Of a stretch of 64,000 bases of DNA, positions 33,326-45,200 are shown piece by piece. The notes under the pieces were generated by a model, which saw only the letters and a list, made by a program, of their open reading frames with translations, had not been told where the DNA came from and ran no database searches. Location: NCBI GenBank assembly GCA_964016875.1, contig OZ024727.1, positions 11,652,091-11,716,090 of the forward strand, given 5' to 3'. Positions within the stretch are counted from its first letter, which is position 1; every line of letters starts with the position of its first letter. This DNA comes from Fallopia convolvulus. Taxonomy: Eukaryota; Streptophyta; Magnoliopsida; Caryophyllales; Polygonaceae. A program made the translations under genes and the position numbers.

Positions 33326-36300
33326 TTAGTTTAGAGTTATCATCCCTAGAAGCATTCGAAAACGCTGGTAGGGACGTCTGTCTAAAGCTTTGGTGAGAAT
33401 GTCCGCAATTTGCTCTTCCGTTCTACAGTGTTGCATAGAGATGTTCCCATTTTCAACATTGTCACGTAGAAAATGATGCCTAATGTCTATGTGCTTAGTC
33501 CTAGAATGATGCACATGATTTTTGGAAATGTTAATGGCACTAGTATTATCACAGAGTATAGGAACTGGGCCAAATGACATACCGTAATCCTGAAGTTGGG
33601 ACTTGAGCCATAGTACTTGGGAACAGCATGATGCGGCAGCCACGTATTCTGCTTCAGCTGTGGAGAGTGCCACTGAATTTTGCTTCTTGGATCCCCATGA
33701 GACTAGGCATGACCCAAGGAACTGGGCCATTCCTGATGTGCTCTTTCGATCAACTAGGTGCCCAACAAAATCTGCATCTGTATAAGCAATGAGCTCAAGG
33801 GAACTGTTCCTTGGATACCAGAGGCACAAGTTTTCGTTCCCTTTGAGGTACCTGAAAATCCTCTTCACCTCTTTCAGGTGTGATTCTTTGGGGTTAGCTT
33901 GAAAACGTGCACATAAGCACATTGAGAACATGATGTCAGGCCTACTAGCAGTTAAGTATAGGAGAGAGCCAATCATACCTCTGAAGTTCCTTTGATCGAC
34001 ACTTATCCCTGTTTCATCAGCATTTAGCCTGGAGTTTGGTGAGATGGGAGTGTCGATGGGCCTTGAGTGGTCCATCCCATACTTGACTAGCATTTCTCTG
34101 ATGTATTTTTGTTGATGAATCCTTGTTCCCTCTTTTGTTTGAGATATTTGGAGTCCTAGGAAGAACGTGAGTTCCCCTATGAGACTCATCTCAAACTCAC
34201 TGCTCATGAGGTCCTTAAACTTCTCTACAAGAATTTCGTTAGTTGCTCCAAAAACAATGTCATCAACATAAACTTGAACAATCAAGATATTCTTAGACTC
34301 TTTCTTAAGGAAAAGAGTTTTGTCTATGGAACCTCGAAGGTATCCATGAGACAGAAGGAACTGAGCAAACCTGTCATACCATGCTCGAGGAGCTTGTTTG
34401 AGTCCGTAGAGGGCCCTCTCCAGGAAGTAGACGTGGTTGGGTAGCTTCTCATCTTCGAATCCTGGGGGTTGAGCTACGTATACTTCTTCTTTGAGATGCC
34501 CATTTAGAAATGCCGTCTTCACATCCATCTGGTATAGCTTGAATCCTTTGTGGGCTGCATAGGCTATGAGAAGGCGGATGGCCACGATCCTTGCAACTGG
34601 TGCGAAGGTCTCGTCATAGTCGATTCCTTCTTCTTGTCTATAGCCTTGAGCAACCAGACGAGCCTTGTTCCTAGCTACGGCCCCAGTATCATCTAGCTTG
34701 TTCCGAAAGACCCATCGAGTTCCTATGATGTTCTTGTTTTTGGGCCTAGGAACTAGCTTCCACACCTTGTTCCTCTCAAATTGGTGTAGTTCTTCTTGCA
34801 TAGCTTGGATCCAATCTGGGTCCTTTAGAGCTTCTTTGATGCTTTTTGGTTCCACCATTGAAACAAAGGCATTAAAAGCACAAAAATTATTGAGAGAAGA
34901 GCGAGTTAGAACACCTTTTTCATATGGAGTGATGATGTTGTCGATGGGGTGATCTCTCTTTTGGTGGTAATTTCTTGTTAGAATGTGTGAGACGTCAACC
35001 TGTTCCCTTGACTCTTCTCCATCTGTGTCTTGAGTCTCCTCTTCCTTAGGAGAACAGTTATGTTCAGCTTCTTCGATGGGACGTTCGTCAGGATTCTCTT
35101 CGGAGTTCCCTCATTGTTCCCCTTGAACACTAGATTCTGGTGCATTTTCATTTTGGGGATCAAGAGAATTGGAGGCATCTTGTGGTTCTTCTGTTGAAGA
35201 GGGAACTTCAAAGGAGCTTTGATCTGTGGAGTTTTGATCTCCTTCGTTGTTCCCTGATTGTGGGGCATTGTTCCCACTTGGATAGTCTTCATCTTTCTTT
35301 CTTGGTTCATCCTCGTCGTCGTCTTCTTCTTGTTTGACCAGCTTGAACAGAGTTCCCTTTCCTTGAACCTCTGTTCCCATCTTTACAGATTTCTCGTCGA
35401 AGATGACGTGGATGCTTTCGTCTATCTTCTTGGTCCTCTTGTTATAGACCCTGTACGCCTTGCTATGGGAAGAGTATCCGAGGAATATCCCTTCATCGCT
35501 CCTGGGATCAAATTTGCCAAGGTTGTCTTTCCCATTGTTGTGGACGAAACATTTGCATCCGAAGGTCCTTAGATGAGCGATATTTGGCTTTCTCCCTTTG
35601 ATGAGCTCATAGGATGTCTTCTTGATCAAGGGTCTGATCATGGCTCGATTCAAGATGTAAGTAGCTGTGGAGATAGCTTCAGCCCAAAAGTACTCTGGAA
35701 CTCCACTTTCAAACAACATAGTTCTAGCCATGTCTTCTAAGGTCCTGTTCTTCCTTTCGACAACTCCGTTTTGCTGAGGAGTGCGAGGGGCTGAGAAGTT
35801 ATGAGAGATCCCATGTTTGTCACAGTATCTTAGGAACTGTGAGTTTTCAAACTCTGTTCCATGATCAGATCTGAGAGCTTTGAGTTTGAGTCCCTTGCTG
35901 ACCTCCATTCTTGTGATTAGGACTTTGAATTCCTTGAAGGTATCTGATTTTGATCTCAAGAATAGCACCCATGTGAATCGTGAAAAATCGTCGATTAAAA
36001 CATACATGTACCTCTTTCCTCCATAGCTTTCGGTGTGCATGGGACCGCACAGATCCATATGAATTAGCTCTAAGGGCCTGGTCGTGCTCACCATCCTTTT
36101 GGGCTTGAAGGAGGTCCTTGTTTGCTTTCCTCGAACACAGGCTTCACACATCTTGACTCCTTCAAGGTTGATTCGTGGGAGACCGACGACGAGATCTTGT
36201 AGATAGAGCTTCAAGATTTGGTTCATACCTGCGTGTCCTAACCTTCGGTGCCAAAGTTCTGTTTCATCAAGGGAACTTGCCAAGCACAGTTTCCTTGGCG

Positions 36301-36673
36301 GCTCAAATTCTGTATCCACCACATAAATGTTGTTGGACCTTCTTCCCTTTAGGATAATTTTGTTGGTCTTCTTGTTGATCACCAGACACTCTTTTGAATC
36401 AAAGGTGACAATGTTGTTCCCTTGATCACATATTTGAGACACACTTAAGAGATTGAAACCCAGATCTTTCACCAGGTTAACGTTGTTGATCTTGATTGAT
36501 TTGTTGAGTAGCACTTCCCCTGTTCTTATAATCTCCCCTTTGTTTTTGTTGCCAAAGGATACGTGACCTCCTTCGGCCTTTGGGTGGAGTGAGGTGAGGT
36601 TGTCTTTGTTTTCGGTCATGTAGTTAGAGCATCCACTATCAATGACCCATGTGCTGTTCCCCCTCACTGCCAC
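33326..36673 (-). pseudogene. SIRE-like pol (PR-INT-RT-RH), one in-frame TGA
   Basis: A copia polyprotein read in a single frame from about 36673. Protease active site VIDSGCSNYMT; pre-integrase zinc site with HRRLGH and CEACVRGK; integrase catalytic acids in LIHMDLCGPMH, LRSDHGTEFEN and PQQNGVVERKNRT; an acidic linker; reverse transcriptase with WVFRNK, VARIVAIRLL, VKTAFLNGHLKEEVYV and the catalytic VQVYVDDIVFG; RNase H with YTDADFVG, STAEAEY and CDNTSAI. The only break is a TGA at 35111-35113 in the linker between integrase and reverse transcriptase; the same frame stays open on both sides (it resumes GNSEENPDERP). A fresh nonsense mutation is most likely. The frame is the same as gag, separated from it by two stop codons. 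Confidence 0.93.
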
Positions 36674-36688
36674 CTACAAGAGAATTTA
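36674..36688 (-). other. Double in-frame stop at the gag-protease junction
   Basis: After the gag sequence HLAWVLKN come TAA (36686-36688), three sense codons and TAG (36674-36676), all in the frame that then continues into the protease (VAVRGNSTWVIDSG). The TAG is embedded in TTCTCTTGTAG, a good match to a plant 3' splice site. The site could be decay, regulated readthrough or a splice junction controlling the gag to pol ratio. Confidence 0.85.
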
Positions 36689-38635
36689 GTTTTTGAGGAC
36701 CCAGGCAAGATGACTCTTGCCTGGTCCCTTGCAAGGGAAGACATTCTCGAACAACATGTAATCAGCAATATTAACGTCACAATGATCCCTAGAGTTAAGG
36801 GCAGAGTTCCTATGTGTGTTTCTACGGGTGGGAACTCTATCAGGGTTGGATCTGTGATTTTGCCTTTTCCAGTATTCATTGTTCTTTTGAGTTTGGGTCC
36901 TAGCTTTTGGACAGCCTTCCTTGTAGTGCCCATGAGCACCACAGTTCCAGCAGGTCTTGTAGTATTCTCCTAGGTAGCACTTAGGATGCGGTCTCTGTAT
37001 CCTGTTCCTATGCATAGTTTCTTTGTTAACCACTCTAGACTCGTTCCCTTTGGCTATCTGGACATATAGCTTGTGTCCAGTGTTCCCAGTGTAATATTCT
37101 ACTTCTCCATTCACCCCACTTTCCAGAACACGTATCTTTTCTTCCAAGTGAGCATTTTTCCTTTTCTCGCACTGAAGTTCTAAGGCCCTACATTCATTAA
37201 TCTCTTGTTCACTCAAGGGGGACTTCCCTTTATTAGGGCTCTCTGACTCATACCCTATGCCGTGTTTGGCTGGCACAAATTTGGTCTGGGAACAAGAAGC
37301 TTTAGGGCTTTCAACCTTTTCACTTAGTTTTTGCAGAAAGATATTCTTGTCACTTTCTAGGGTCCTAATTTCATCCTCTAACTCTACAATGTGGGACACA
37401 TACGATTGAACCTTGTCCAATAGGGGCACACAGGTGGGACATGGCTCAAGACCAACTAACTCAGCATTTCTTTGTTCTGACTTTTCTAGCTTCCTTTGCA
37501 ATTTAATGTTATCTTTAACAAGACTTGTGAGAATTTTAAGCAGTTCAGGTTTCTCATAATTTGACAAAGAAGCAAGAACGGATTCGGGGGTTACCTCACT
37601 GGGTTGTTCCTCAGTGGTTTCTCCTAAGGCCATGGCGCACATGTCAGGTTGAGCCCATGATTCAGGCTCCTCGTCTTCATCGTCACTCCATGTGGCTATG
37701 TAGGCCTTTTTCCCTTTTCCTCGGTTGTCCGTTCCCTGAGGGCACTCCTTGGCAAAGTGTCCCTTCTTGTAACACTTGTAGCACATTACATCCGAGAGGT
37801 CCTTTTCAGCAGATTTTCTTTGGGAACTCTGTCCTTTTCCTGAGTTCCCATAATTCTTCTTGAACTTCCCTTTGTAGAAAGATCGAAGAGCTTTTGTTAC
37901 AAGGACTAGCTCTTCATCCTCATCTTCTTCAGATTCTTCATGTTGCTCTTGTACTGCCTTGATGACCTTTTCAAGTTTGAGAGCTATCCCCTGATGTGCT
38001 CGTTTTTGCTCCCTATCATCTATCTTTTCGGGATTCTCTTTGAACATAAGGGCTCTGTTTTCGGGATTCTCTTTGAACATCGTTCTTTCATTTGTCCATT
38101 CTCCAGTCAACCCATTGAAGAGTTGTTGAACCTTCATTTTGTCGGTGACTTCCTCTTTAGTGATCCCAAGACCAGTCATCTTGGTGCAAAGTCCCTCAAA
38201 ACGGGATTGGTAGCTATCAACGGATTCTCCTATCTCCATCTGGAAGGTGAAGAACTCCCTCCTTGCGTTCATCTGAAGATCTTCTCGGAGGTCTGAGTTC
38301 CCAATGTGCATTTGCTGAATGGCTTCCCACACTTCCTTTGCCGTGTCTAGGTTTGCCACTCTATCGCAGTCTTGCACCGACATGGCATTCTTGAGGTACT
38401 GGATGGCTTTTAAGTTGGCCTCCATGCACTTGTACTCATTAGGTCCCCATTTTGAAAGATCATTCTCAATCGCTGGATCAATTTTGAAGTTCCCTTTCTC
38501 TATGACGCACCAAGCTTGGTAGTCCTGGCTGCGCATCCAGTTCTTCATGTCGCGTTGCCAGACTTCGAATCTACCAGTGATGAGCCTTGGTGGCTTGCTG
38601 TTGTTGTGACCGACTTGGGTGAGTTCGTGAGCCAT
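36686..38635 (-). CDS. SIRE-like gag nucleocapsid polyprotein
   Basis: Structural protein of the retrotransposon particle. The chosen start is the ATG at 38635 (MAHELTQVGHNN) in an AACATGG context; an upstream in-frame ATG at 38659 would add eight residues. The copia-type gag core begins around PPRLITGRFEVWQRDMKNW and includes ATKEVWEAIQQMH-like and FFTFQMEIGESVDSYQSRFE stretches. Two CX2CX4HX4C zinc knuckles follow: CYKCYKKGHFAKEC in the middle and CWNCGAHGHYKEGC near the C-terminus, separated by about 260 residues with coiled-coil character (LEDEIRTLESDKNIFLQKL). The total is about 649 residues, long for copia but usual for SIRE-like elements. The frame is open with no lesion. A tandem 33-bp repeat duplicates MFKENPE. 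Confidence 0.92.
   Translation of the reverse strand: MAHELTQVGHNNSKPPRLITGRFEVWQRDMKNWMRSQDYQAWCVIEKGNFKIDPAIENDLSKWGPNEYKCMEANLKAIQYLKNAMSVQDCDRVANLDTAKEVWEAIQQMHIGNSDLREDLQMNARREFFTFQMEIGESVDSYQSRFEGLCTKMTGLGITKEEVTDKMKVQQLFNGLTGEWTNERTMFKENPENRALMFKENPEKIDDREQKRAHQGIALKLEKVIKAVQEQHEESEEDEDEELVLVTKALRSFYKGKFKKNYGNSGKGQSSQRKSAEKDLSDVMCYKCYKKGHFAKECPQGTDNRGKGKKAYIATWSDDEDEEPESWAQPDMCAMALGETTEEQPSEVTPESVLASLSNYEKPELLKILTSLVKDNIKLQRKLEKSEQRNAELVGLEPCPTCVPLLDKVQSYVSHIVELEDEIRTLESDKNIFLQKLSEKVESPKASCSQTKFVPAKHGIGYESESPNKGKSPLSEQEINECRALELQCEKRKNAHLEEKIRVLESGVNGEVEYYTGNTGHKLYVQIAKGNESRVVNKETMHRNRIQRPHPKCYLGEYYKTCWNCGAHGHYKEGCPKARTQTQKNNEYWKRQNHRSNPDRVPTRRNTHRNSALNSRDHCDVNIADYMLFENVFPCKGPGKSHLAWVLKN
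38025..38090. repeat. 33-bp in-frame tandem repeat in gag
   Basis: TTTTCGGGATTCTCTTTG occurs at 38025 and again at 38058, an offset of 33 bp. On the minus strand this gives MFKENPENRAL followed by MFKENPEKIDD, an 11-residue duplication that keeps the gag frame. Confidence 0.9.
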
Positions 38636-38675
38636 GTTTGAAACCTGCGATGCTAACACAAATCTAGAGCAGCCT

Positions 38676-38687
38676 GCTCTGATACCA
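38676..38687 (-). promoter_or_regulatory. Primer-binding site, initiator Met-tRNA
   Basis: The minus strand reads TGGTATCAGAGC, two bases inside the 5' LTR end. It is complementary to the 3' end of plant initiator methionine tRNA and primes minus-strand DNA synthesis in copia elements. Confidence 0.95.
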
Positions 38688-38689
38688 AT

Positions 38690-39744
38690 TATAGGATCGT
38701 GAACGAGTTAGCAAGAACTTGGGAACTGGCTGTTAAGCTGTTCCCAAGGCAGCGGAAGGAATAATATCGCAAGTAATTAAAACGCTGAAAGAACACAGTT
38801 CCTTATAGAGGAACCCCACGACAACCAACTAGTTGTGTAGGTAAACCTCTACCTCCGCTTGGAGGATTTTGAATGACTTTCTTATTTTATTGCTTGTTCC
38901 TTAGTTACAATCAGCCAGGTTCAAACTTCTCTGTTCCTAAGAGTTCTACCTAACTCTAGCAACACTAATGAACCTTCTCAACTGAGTTCCTAAGCGAACT
39001 ACTCAATTAAAACAAGAGAGTCAAACCTTACACCTTACAATTCAGTTCCCTTGCTCTTGGGAACTTCACTTTCACCGTCGTCGAGATCAGACACTCGCCG
39101 TCGGGGACTTCTCTTCTTCTTTCTCTTTCTCTGTTGTGGGTATTTGTGAGTTCTGGGAGAAGTGCTCAATCCGATCACTATTCATTTGGCTTTATACTCG
39201 AGTGAACTTGGGCTTCAATCGCATCTTTCATTTGTGTCCGAAATGCCCTTTGCTTGATGCCCAAGTTGTACTTTCTTCACATGTGACTTCAATTTGAACT
39301 AGGTCAACTTCTTGAATTGATCGGACCGTTGGATCAGTCGTGACAGTCTGCTCCTCAGACTGTGCCTTCATCCTGTCCAAGACAGGATCCCGTGTTATGC
39401 GCTGATCGGTCCTTGTCCTCACATGTGAGTTCCCATATCGTGGGAACTGTCCTCTTCTGAGTTCCTTTGAGAGAAACTCTTCATCGTGTAAGCCTTTGTT
39501 CTCTGGTCATTCCTGGGAGTTTTCATGGGAACTTTTCTCTTCAGAGTTCCCTTGATGGGAACTCTTCATTGTGTGCTCCTGTGCTCTTTGGTCATTCGTA
39601 AAAGTTCTTTGCTCAACCTGTGTTCCTTAGAAATACTTGATCGAAGCACATTAGTTCCCTTATAGCGTTTGTCATTATCAAAACTCGGAGAATTGTATCG
39701 TTGTTCCGATGTTTAGAACCAGAGGTCCCAACATCGTTCCAACA
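38690..39744 (-). repeat. 5' LTR of the SIRE-like element
   Basis: 1055 bp, the same length as the 3' LTR. The promoter TATAAA is at 39191-39196 on the minus strand, about 550 nt into the LTR; transcription should start some 30 nt further on. The LTR ends GATCCTATA, then AT and the primer site. Confidence 0.93.
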
Positions 39745-39749
39745 ACAAA

Positions 39750-40221
39750 ATTATTTACAAAATGTCTAACGTAAAGGAAATGCGTCCAAGTTTACGAAAT
39801 GGGAGAAGTTTGCAAGCATGGATTTCAGAAGGTGGCAATCCAAGATGAAGTTCATGTTAACAACCCTCAAGTTTATGTACGTCCTTAGAACGTTCTGCCC
39901 CGACATAAATGATGAAGAGAAAATAATGACAGAGGTGTGAAAGAGGAATAAGTGGGAGAATTTTCAAACTAAATATAGCGGGGTCATATGCAATCACACT
40001 AGGAGGCATATGCATGTGTGACCTTCGTTTTTGCTTGAGATTTTTCCCATAACTTGAGTGATTTTTAGCATGAGGAAAGGTTATGGCTGTGAATTCAGCA
40101 GGGTTGCGGAAGTGTTAGACTGGTCTTGAGTTGTATTTTGGTCACATTTGTCTCTTTTGGACATTTGTGGGTTCATTGGGTTGTATACCTTCCTCTCTTC
40201 TAATACAATTTTTACCATTAG

Positions 40222-40283
<62 letters not shown>

Positions 40284-41478
40284 GGTCACATCTTAAATGG
40301 GAAGTGTGATGTTGTAATAATCTCTCTTTTCTAAAAGGGTAATTGTGTAATTTCTCTTATTTTATTTAGTAAAATATATGAGGCATTATTTTGATATGAA
40401 TTATAATTGCTTCATTTTATTAAATACGGAGTAAGAAGTTAGTAAGTAGTATGAAGTTATTTGGATAAATGGACTCTATCATAAAGGACAAATTTTTTAT
40501 CCAAATCATAAAATAAAATAAAATATACATAAATATATTTTTATTAAAGATTCTTATAAAATTTCATTTCAAAGAAAATGTGTTTTGGCTGAATGGGTTA
40601 TTTTGCTAGTTATTTGAACAAAATAGTGTGGCTTTATAAACGTAGGGTGGAAAAAGGATTTAAACATAAAGTTCAAGGGCATGTATGCCAATTTTCAAAG
40701 CTTTTGGGGTGTTTCTGTATTAAAGAGAAAATGGATCAAACCGTTACAGTTTATCGTCTTCACAAATCTCATTCGAATTCTTGATTGATTTATCAATCAA
40801 AATTATCAAAGTTTTTGGCTATGTTTCTTAACTAAACTCGAATCCGAAATACGTTGTCCTCATTCAATGCTCTTCAAGATCTCTAACTTAATTCATCCAA
40901 ATCCAATCGAGTTTGATCTCTAAAAAACCGAATATTCAAAATCGTTTAATTTATCAAAATAAATGTTGGATCGATCGTTTCACATCCACAACCTCAAAAT
41001 AACTCTTATTAAATTAAATAGGACCAATAGCTTCCCTCAAACTCATATATATATGAAACTTCCATCTCGAATTACATCGAAATAAATCATTCGAATTCCA
41101 CTCTCGAATTTCCCAAATCTGCTCGAGTGCACGTTGGCTAGCAATGCTTGTTTTCACGACCGTCGCCGCCTCTGACCACCACAGTTCCAAACCTGCCAGC
41201 CTCGCACGTCGTAGCTGCAGCTAGAGTGCCGTGAAAATGACTGTCCACCAAGGTGAAGAATGGTTGTGGCTCGCGGTCCCGACCCGACCCGATCCGTTTT
41301 GTTTTTATTTCATTTTAATTATATTTTAATATTTTGTCTTATATTTTTTATGTATTTAAAAAATGTAACATATTAGTAAGATTAAATATGTGTTATGTAC
41401 TTATGTACATAAAATAAATAATCTTTATTTTATGCATATAAAACAATATTCAATCAAATATATATTAAGGTGTATCAG
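39750..41478. other. Intergenic DNA with (AT)n microsatellite
   Basis: AT-rich DNA without a supported gene. It contains an uninterrupted (AT)n tract of roughly 57 bp at about 40224-40280. A short GC-rich stretch near 41.15-41.30 kb ends in CCCGACCCGACCCGATCC, which resembles the subterminal words of hAT elements. Confidence 0.6.
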
Positions 41479-41640
41479 TAGAGGTGTCAAACAGGTCGGT
41501 CAGGTCGGGTTCGGGTTCGGTTACTTCGGGTTCGGGTTGTGTCGGGTTCGGGTCGTAACGGGTCACCGGTCAAATCCGGTCGGGTCATTACAGGTTTTTG
41601 GGCGGGTCGGGTCGACCCAACAGGTCAAGAAAATCGATTT
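41479..41640 (+). mobile_element. hAT terminal fragment
   Basis: Begins TAGAGGTGTCAAACAGG, close to the terminus of the hAT at 18822 (TAGGGCTGTCCAACAGG), and is followed by dense GGTCGGGTTCGGG/GGGTCGACCC words. The preceding 8 bases TGTATCAG were not found again downstream, so the other end is lost or decayed. Confidence 0.6.
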
Positions 41641-41860
41641 TTTTACAATTATTAAAATATTATTTTATTTAAAAAATGATAGTTAATAATAATCTATTAT
41701 TTTTATATATTTTAATGATAAAATATATTATAATTTTCAAAATATATTATATTATATATATTCTAAAAGTTATAAATTGGGACAGAATCTACTAGTTTTA
41801 AATATAAAGTGGGACATAATCATTCTAGTGGTTCAAAAAGTATAAATTTAATATATATTT

Positions 41861-41883
41861 ATAGATAGATAGATAGATAGATT
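41861..41883. repeat. (TAGA)n microsatellite
   Basis: About five tandem TAGA units in AT-rich DNA. Confidence 0.9.
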
Positions 41884-42179
41884 TTATTCTAGATATACCT
41901 TTCTAGTTAGATTAACTCAGGTCATTATCATCATTGAGTCAGTGAGGCTCCGCTAGCTACAACGGAATCTGAGGGGTTAAGATGGGGTACATCTGCCCAA
42001 GGAAAAGGGGTACGTCCGATAGACCCAAGAAAAACTGAAATTCAGCTATGTGACAATAATAACTGAATTTAGTTAGAATGCACCAAAATTGATATAGAGA
42101 CTAAATCCATCCCAAAGACAATGAGCATGAGAATGCGTTCCATATCTTATTCATTAAAGTGAATAAAAAATTTACAATT

Positions 42180-42278
42180 ATCTTTTCTTTTCTTTTTGTC
42201 GAAGGACAAAAAGTATTCTTCGAGCTTTTAGCCCATTTTATTAATTAAGAAAAAGGGGCTAAGTAGTAATCAAACAAG
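42180..42278 (-). pseudogene. Old LINE 3' end (distal part)
   Basis: The minus strand continues the RNase H tail of the older LINE (see 49865-50130): after GRAI the codons for LV and a TGA stop lie at about 42263-42271. A short 3' UTR and an A-rich tail follow (plus strand TTATCTTTTCTTTTC at 42179-42193), with a small hairpin CTTTTTGTC/GACAAAAAG. The younger LINE separates this from the rest of the fragment. Confidence 0.7.
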
Positions 42279-42293
42279 AATAGCCCGACCTCT

Positions 42294-45200
42294 ATGGAGA
42301 CCCGACACCCTCGCCCCTCTCTCTCTCGAAACCCCTCCTTGAAACAGTGGCAAAATCCCCAACTTAAGAACCCTAATCTGAATATCCAACCCCTAATTCG
42401 AGCCGATTTCGGGCTTTCTTTGGCCAAATTCAGGCGTAATGATGCCTACGTCCACCAAGAATCCCCAATTTGGTGGTCTCTACCTGGTTTCTCTGCAAAC
42501 AAAAAATTCAAAGAATGGGCTCTTCCGCCCTTCTGGTCGCGATTCGTTGACTTCGTGGCCTTCCGATCGAAGGGGCTTGTCCCTTCGGTCTGGTGGTGGC
42601 GGCTTGGAGAAAGATTCGAGCCTTCCTTTATGGATCCATGTGCGTACTGGAGATTAGGGTGGGTAAAATTAGGGTTCCGCACATTACTGTTTCGCAAGAG
42701 AGAGATGGGTGCTACAGCTGAGTCTTCCAAGGGGCTTCCTCCTGGAGCCTTGAGACAGAAACCTGGATTGGGGGTGAAGCTATATTCTCTCCCTATTCCT
42801 TCCATTGAGAATCATCTATGGACCAACCACATCAGCACTCATGTTTGGCTTTTGCTCTGGATTAACCGGGATGGGCAGCGTAAAGCAAGACAAGTCAGGT
42901 TATTTCCTCCCTCTCAAATCTTTGCTAAACTTGGTTTGCAATTTGTAATATCTGAATGGGGCTTTGTTGCTTATCTTTCGAACCGTTGGAGAGGCTATCT
43001 CCTCTCACAGATCTTGCTACCTATTTGCTATTATTATCTGATGCACTTTGAATGGGGCTTTGTTTGTTTGCATTGTATCAACTCAATGAAGAATCGAAGT
43101 ACCATAATAGAGAAAAAGAAGCAGCCTTTTAAGAAGGTATTATATTATGATGGAAAAATCTCTAAAGAACAGTTCGAGCATGTGACTCCACATGTTCAGT
43201 TGAACACTCAACCTGCCATGGTCATTGTGACCTTTAAGGGCATTGGTTCTAAGATGACTTACGAGGCTGGCCCGTTAGGGTCTACGAAAGATAAAGGCGA
43301 AACAAAAGAAAAAATTGACATGGCAGTTTTCCTAGAGAAGCTGTCAAGGGTCAAAGAGAACAATCTACATGCTAAAGACACCTCCTTAAATAGATGTATT
43401 TTTGGTGATCCTATAGAAACAACTAGAGTGAGACAAGAACTTAGGAACGATTGGCAATTTGAGGGAGAACTCTATGTGATTATTAGAACACATGAATGGA
43501 TAGACCTGAGATTTCCTAATCCCTTAGAGAAGAAAATTTTATCTTGTGAATTTAATTTTGAATTGATGCTTGCAATCAAGATAATAGGTGATCAAATCAT
43601 ACCTACTTGTAGGGTCTCTTTAGACCTTATGAACTATGCTTTCGTCTGCTTTATGAATATGTTTAAATTAAGGATACAGTACTGTTGTGAAGATGTATAC
43701 TACTTTGGTTTATCACACTGGTGGGGTATGGATCATATGCTGTGTAAATGCTTGAGAGATTGGACAGACAAAATTGCTTTGAAGAAACAGGAAAAGGAAT
43801 TAGATCCTAAAAAGGAGCGTTTTTTTTGGCTGGAAAGAACTGAGATTAGAATCATGACAACTCGCAATATTGAACCTTTGTGGATCTTGAGGATGAAGCG
43901 GGGTTGTACATCCTGCATGAGTGCTTATGAAATTAAGAAAATCTTTAATGTTATGCTGAAATACTCTATGAAGAGAAAATATGACCATAAACTTAATTTA
44001 CACATTACTCTTAAAGAGACATATTTGTTTGCTTATTTTCTGGGTGATAGCTTTGATGTGCCAAGGCTTAGGAAAAAGTTGGAGTATTATGTTCTGATTT
44101 CTATGTGTTGGGTGTTGAATCCTAAGAATTTTTCTCTTATGGAAAATAACAAACTGTATAAACTGGTTTCTTGGCCTTTTCTTGAACTGATGATTGAAAC
44201 AATTGACTGGAATGCAGTCAGGCTACAGGTTAGAAAGCTAAATAAGTATGACTATGAGTTAAGGAAAAGGTATGTCATGAATGTAGTGTGCAATAAGGAA
44301 AATATGAATAAAATCAAACCTGAAATCTCTAGAATTTATGAACATAATGAATGGTTTGCTTGCCACTATTTGTGTTGGATGAGTACTACTATGTTGCTTA
44401 ACTCCAAACTAAAGCACTGGAATGAGTTATTTGAGCTGGAAAATTTTAGGTCTAAAAATTGTATACCTAAACCTGTGATTATATGCTGGTCAAGATGCAG
44501 TAAGGAGAGAATGAACAAGGGCATTGAATGTAGATGGTGCATTGATGAATTAAAGGAATTGAATTCTAAAATTGTTAGGAAAAAGTGGAAAACATTCATA
44601 AATACTGAACTAAATGTAAATTGTGATCCTTGTTATTGGATAAAGTGTTTGTGGCAACATCTTTTCTGCTATCTTTACTGGTATGTTGTTGGTAGGAATG
44701 ATGGGAAATGGATGGGGAGTATGTACAACTGTAAGGAAAGTGTCAAGTGCCTGAAAATGATGAACTTGTCACCTGATATATTTTTCAATGCTTTGGCCTC
44801 TAGGCTCAAGCATACTGGTGGTTGGCTCATGATTTTGATAAAGCTGGATATGTACTCTGACAATGCTATTGGTATGCTTATGAACTATGACAGAATGTGT
44901 GTCTGGTTATCTATTGAAACGAACTACTATTTATTACAAAGAAAGAAGCTAAATGAAAGAAAGGTGATTAAATTCAAACTCTGGAATATTGAGAAACTAA
45001 AGATAAATAACAATGAAGGCTGTGTTTGCTATAATTATTATGCTTTTCTGTCCTTTGATGTGTCTTTTGCTGGTAGTATGAAGCTGGGAAGTTGGCAAAG
45101 TAGTGAAAATAACCACATGACCAGCGTTTACTGCAGGAACATGTTAGCAAGATGGAATCACACAAATGTAGGTATGCTTGGTCAGAGTGCAAACTACCAA

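Larger units (their letters stand above)
28895..39744 (-). mobile_element. SIRE-like Ty1/copia retrotransposon with env-like ORF
   Basis: A 10,850-bp element read on the minus strand, flanked by ACAAA (28890-28894 and 39745-39749). It has two LTRs of exactly 1055 bp, a Met-tRNA primer site, a polypurine tract, gag with two zinc knuckles, pol in copia order (PR-INT-RT-RH) and a third long ORF after pol. The size, 1-kb LTRs, long gag and extra 3' ORF fit the SIRE/Maximus lineage. LTRs differ at only some 15-20 positions, so insertion was recent; at commonly used plant rates that would be under a million years (inference). Coding capacity is nearly full, broken by stop codons at the gag-protease junction and by one TGA inside pol. 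Confidence 0.95.

Noticed and set aside
40224..40280. (AT)n tract as an origin or matrix-attachment site
   Set aside because: A simple microsatellite explains it; nothing else nearby supports an origin or attachment region.
42439..42657. Alternative 72-codon frame (MMPTSTKNPQ) at the LINE 5' end
   Set aside because: It stops after 72 codons, while the main frame stays open for 1089; it may be an upstream ORF but cannot be supported.
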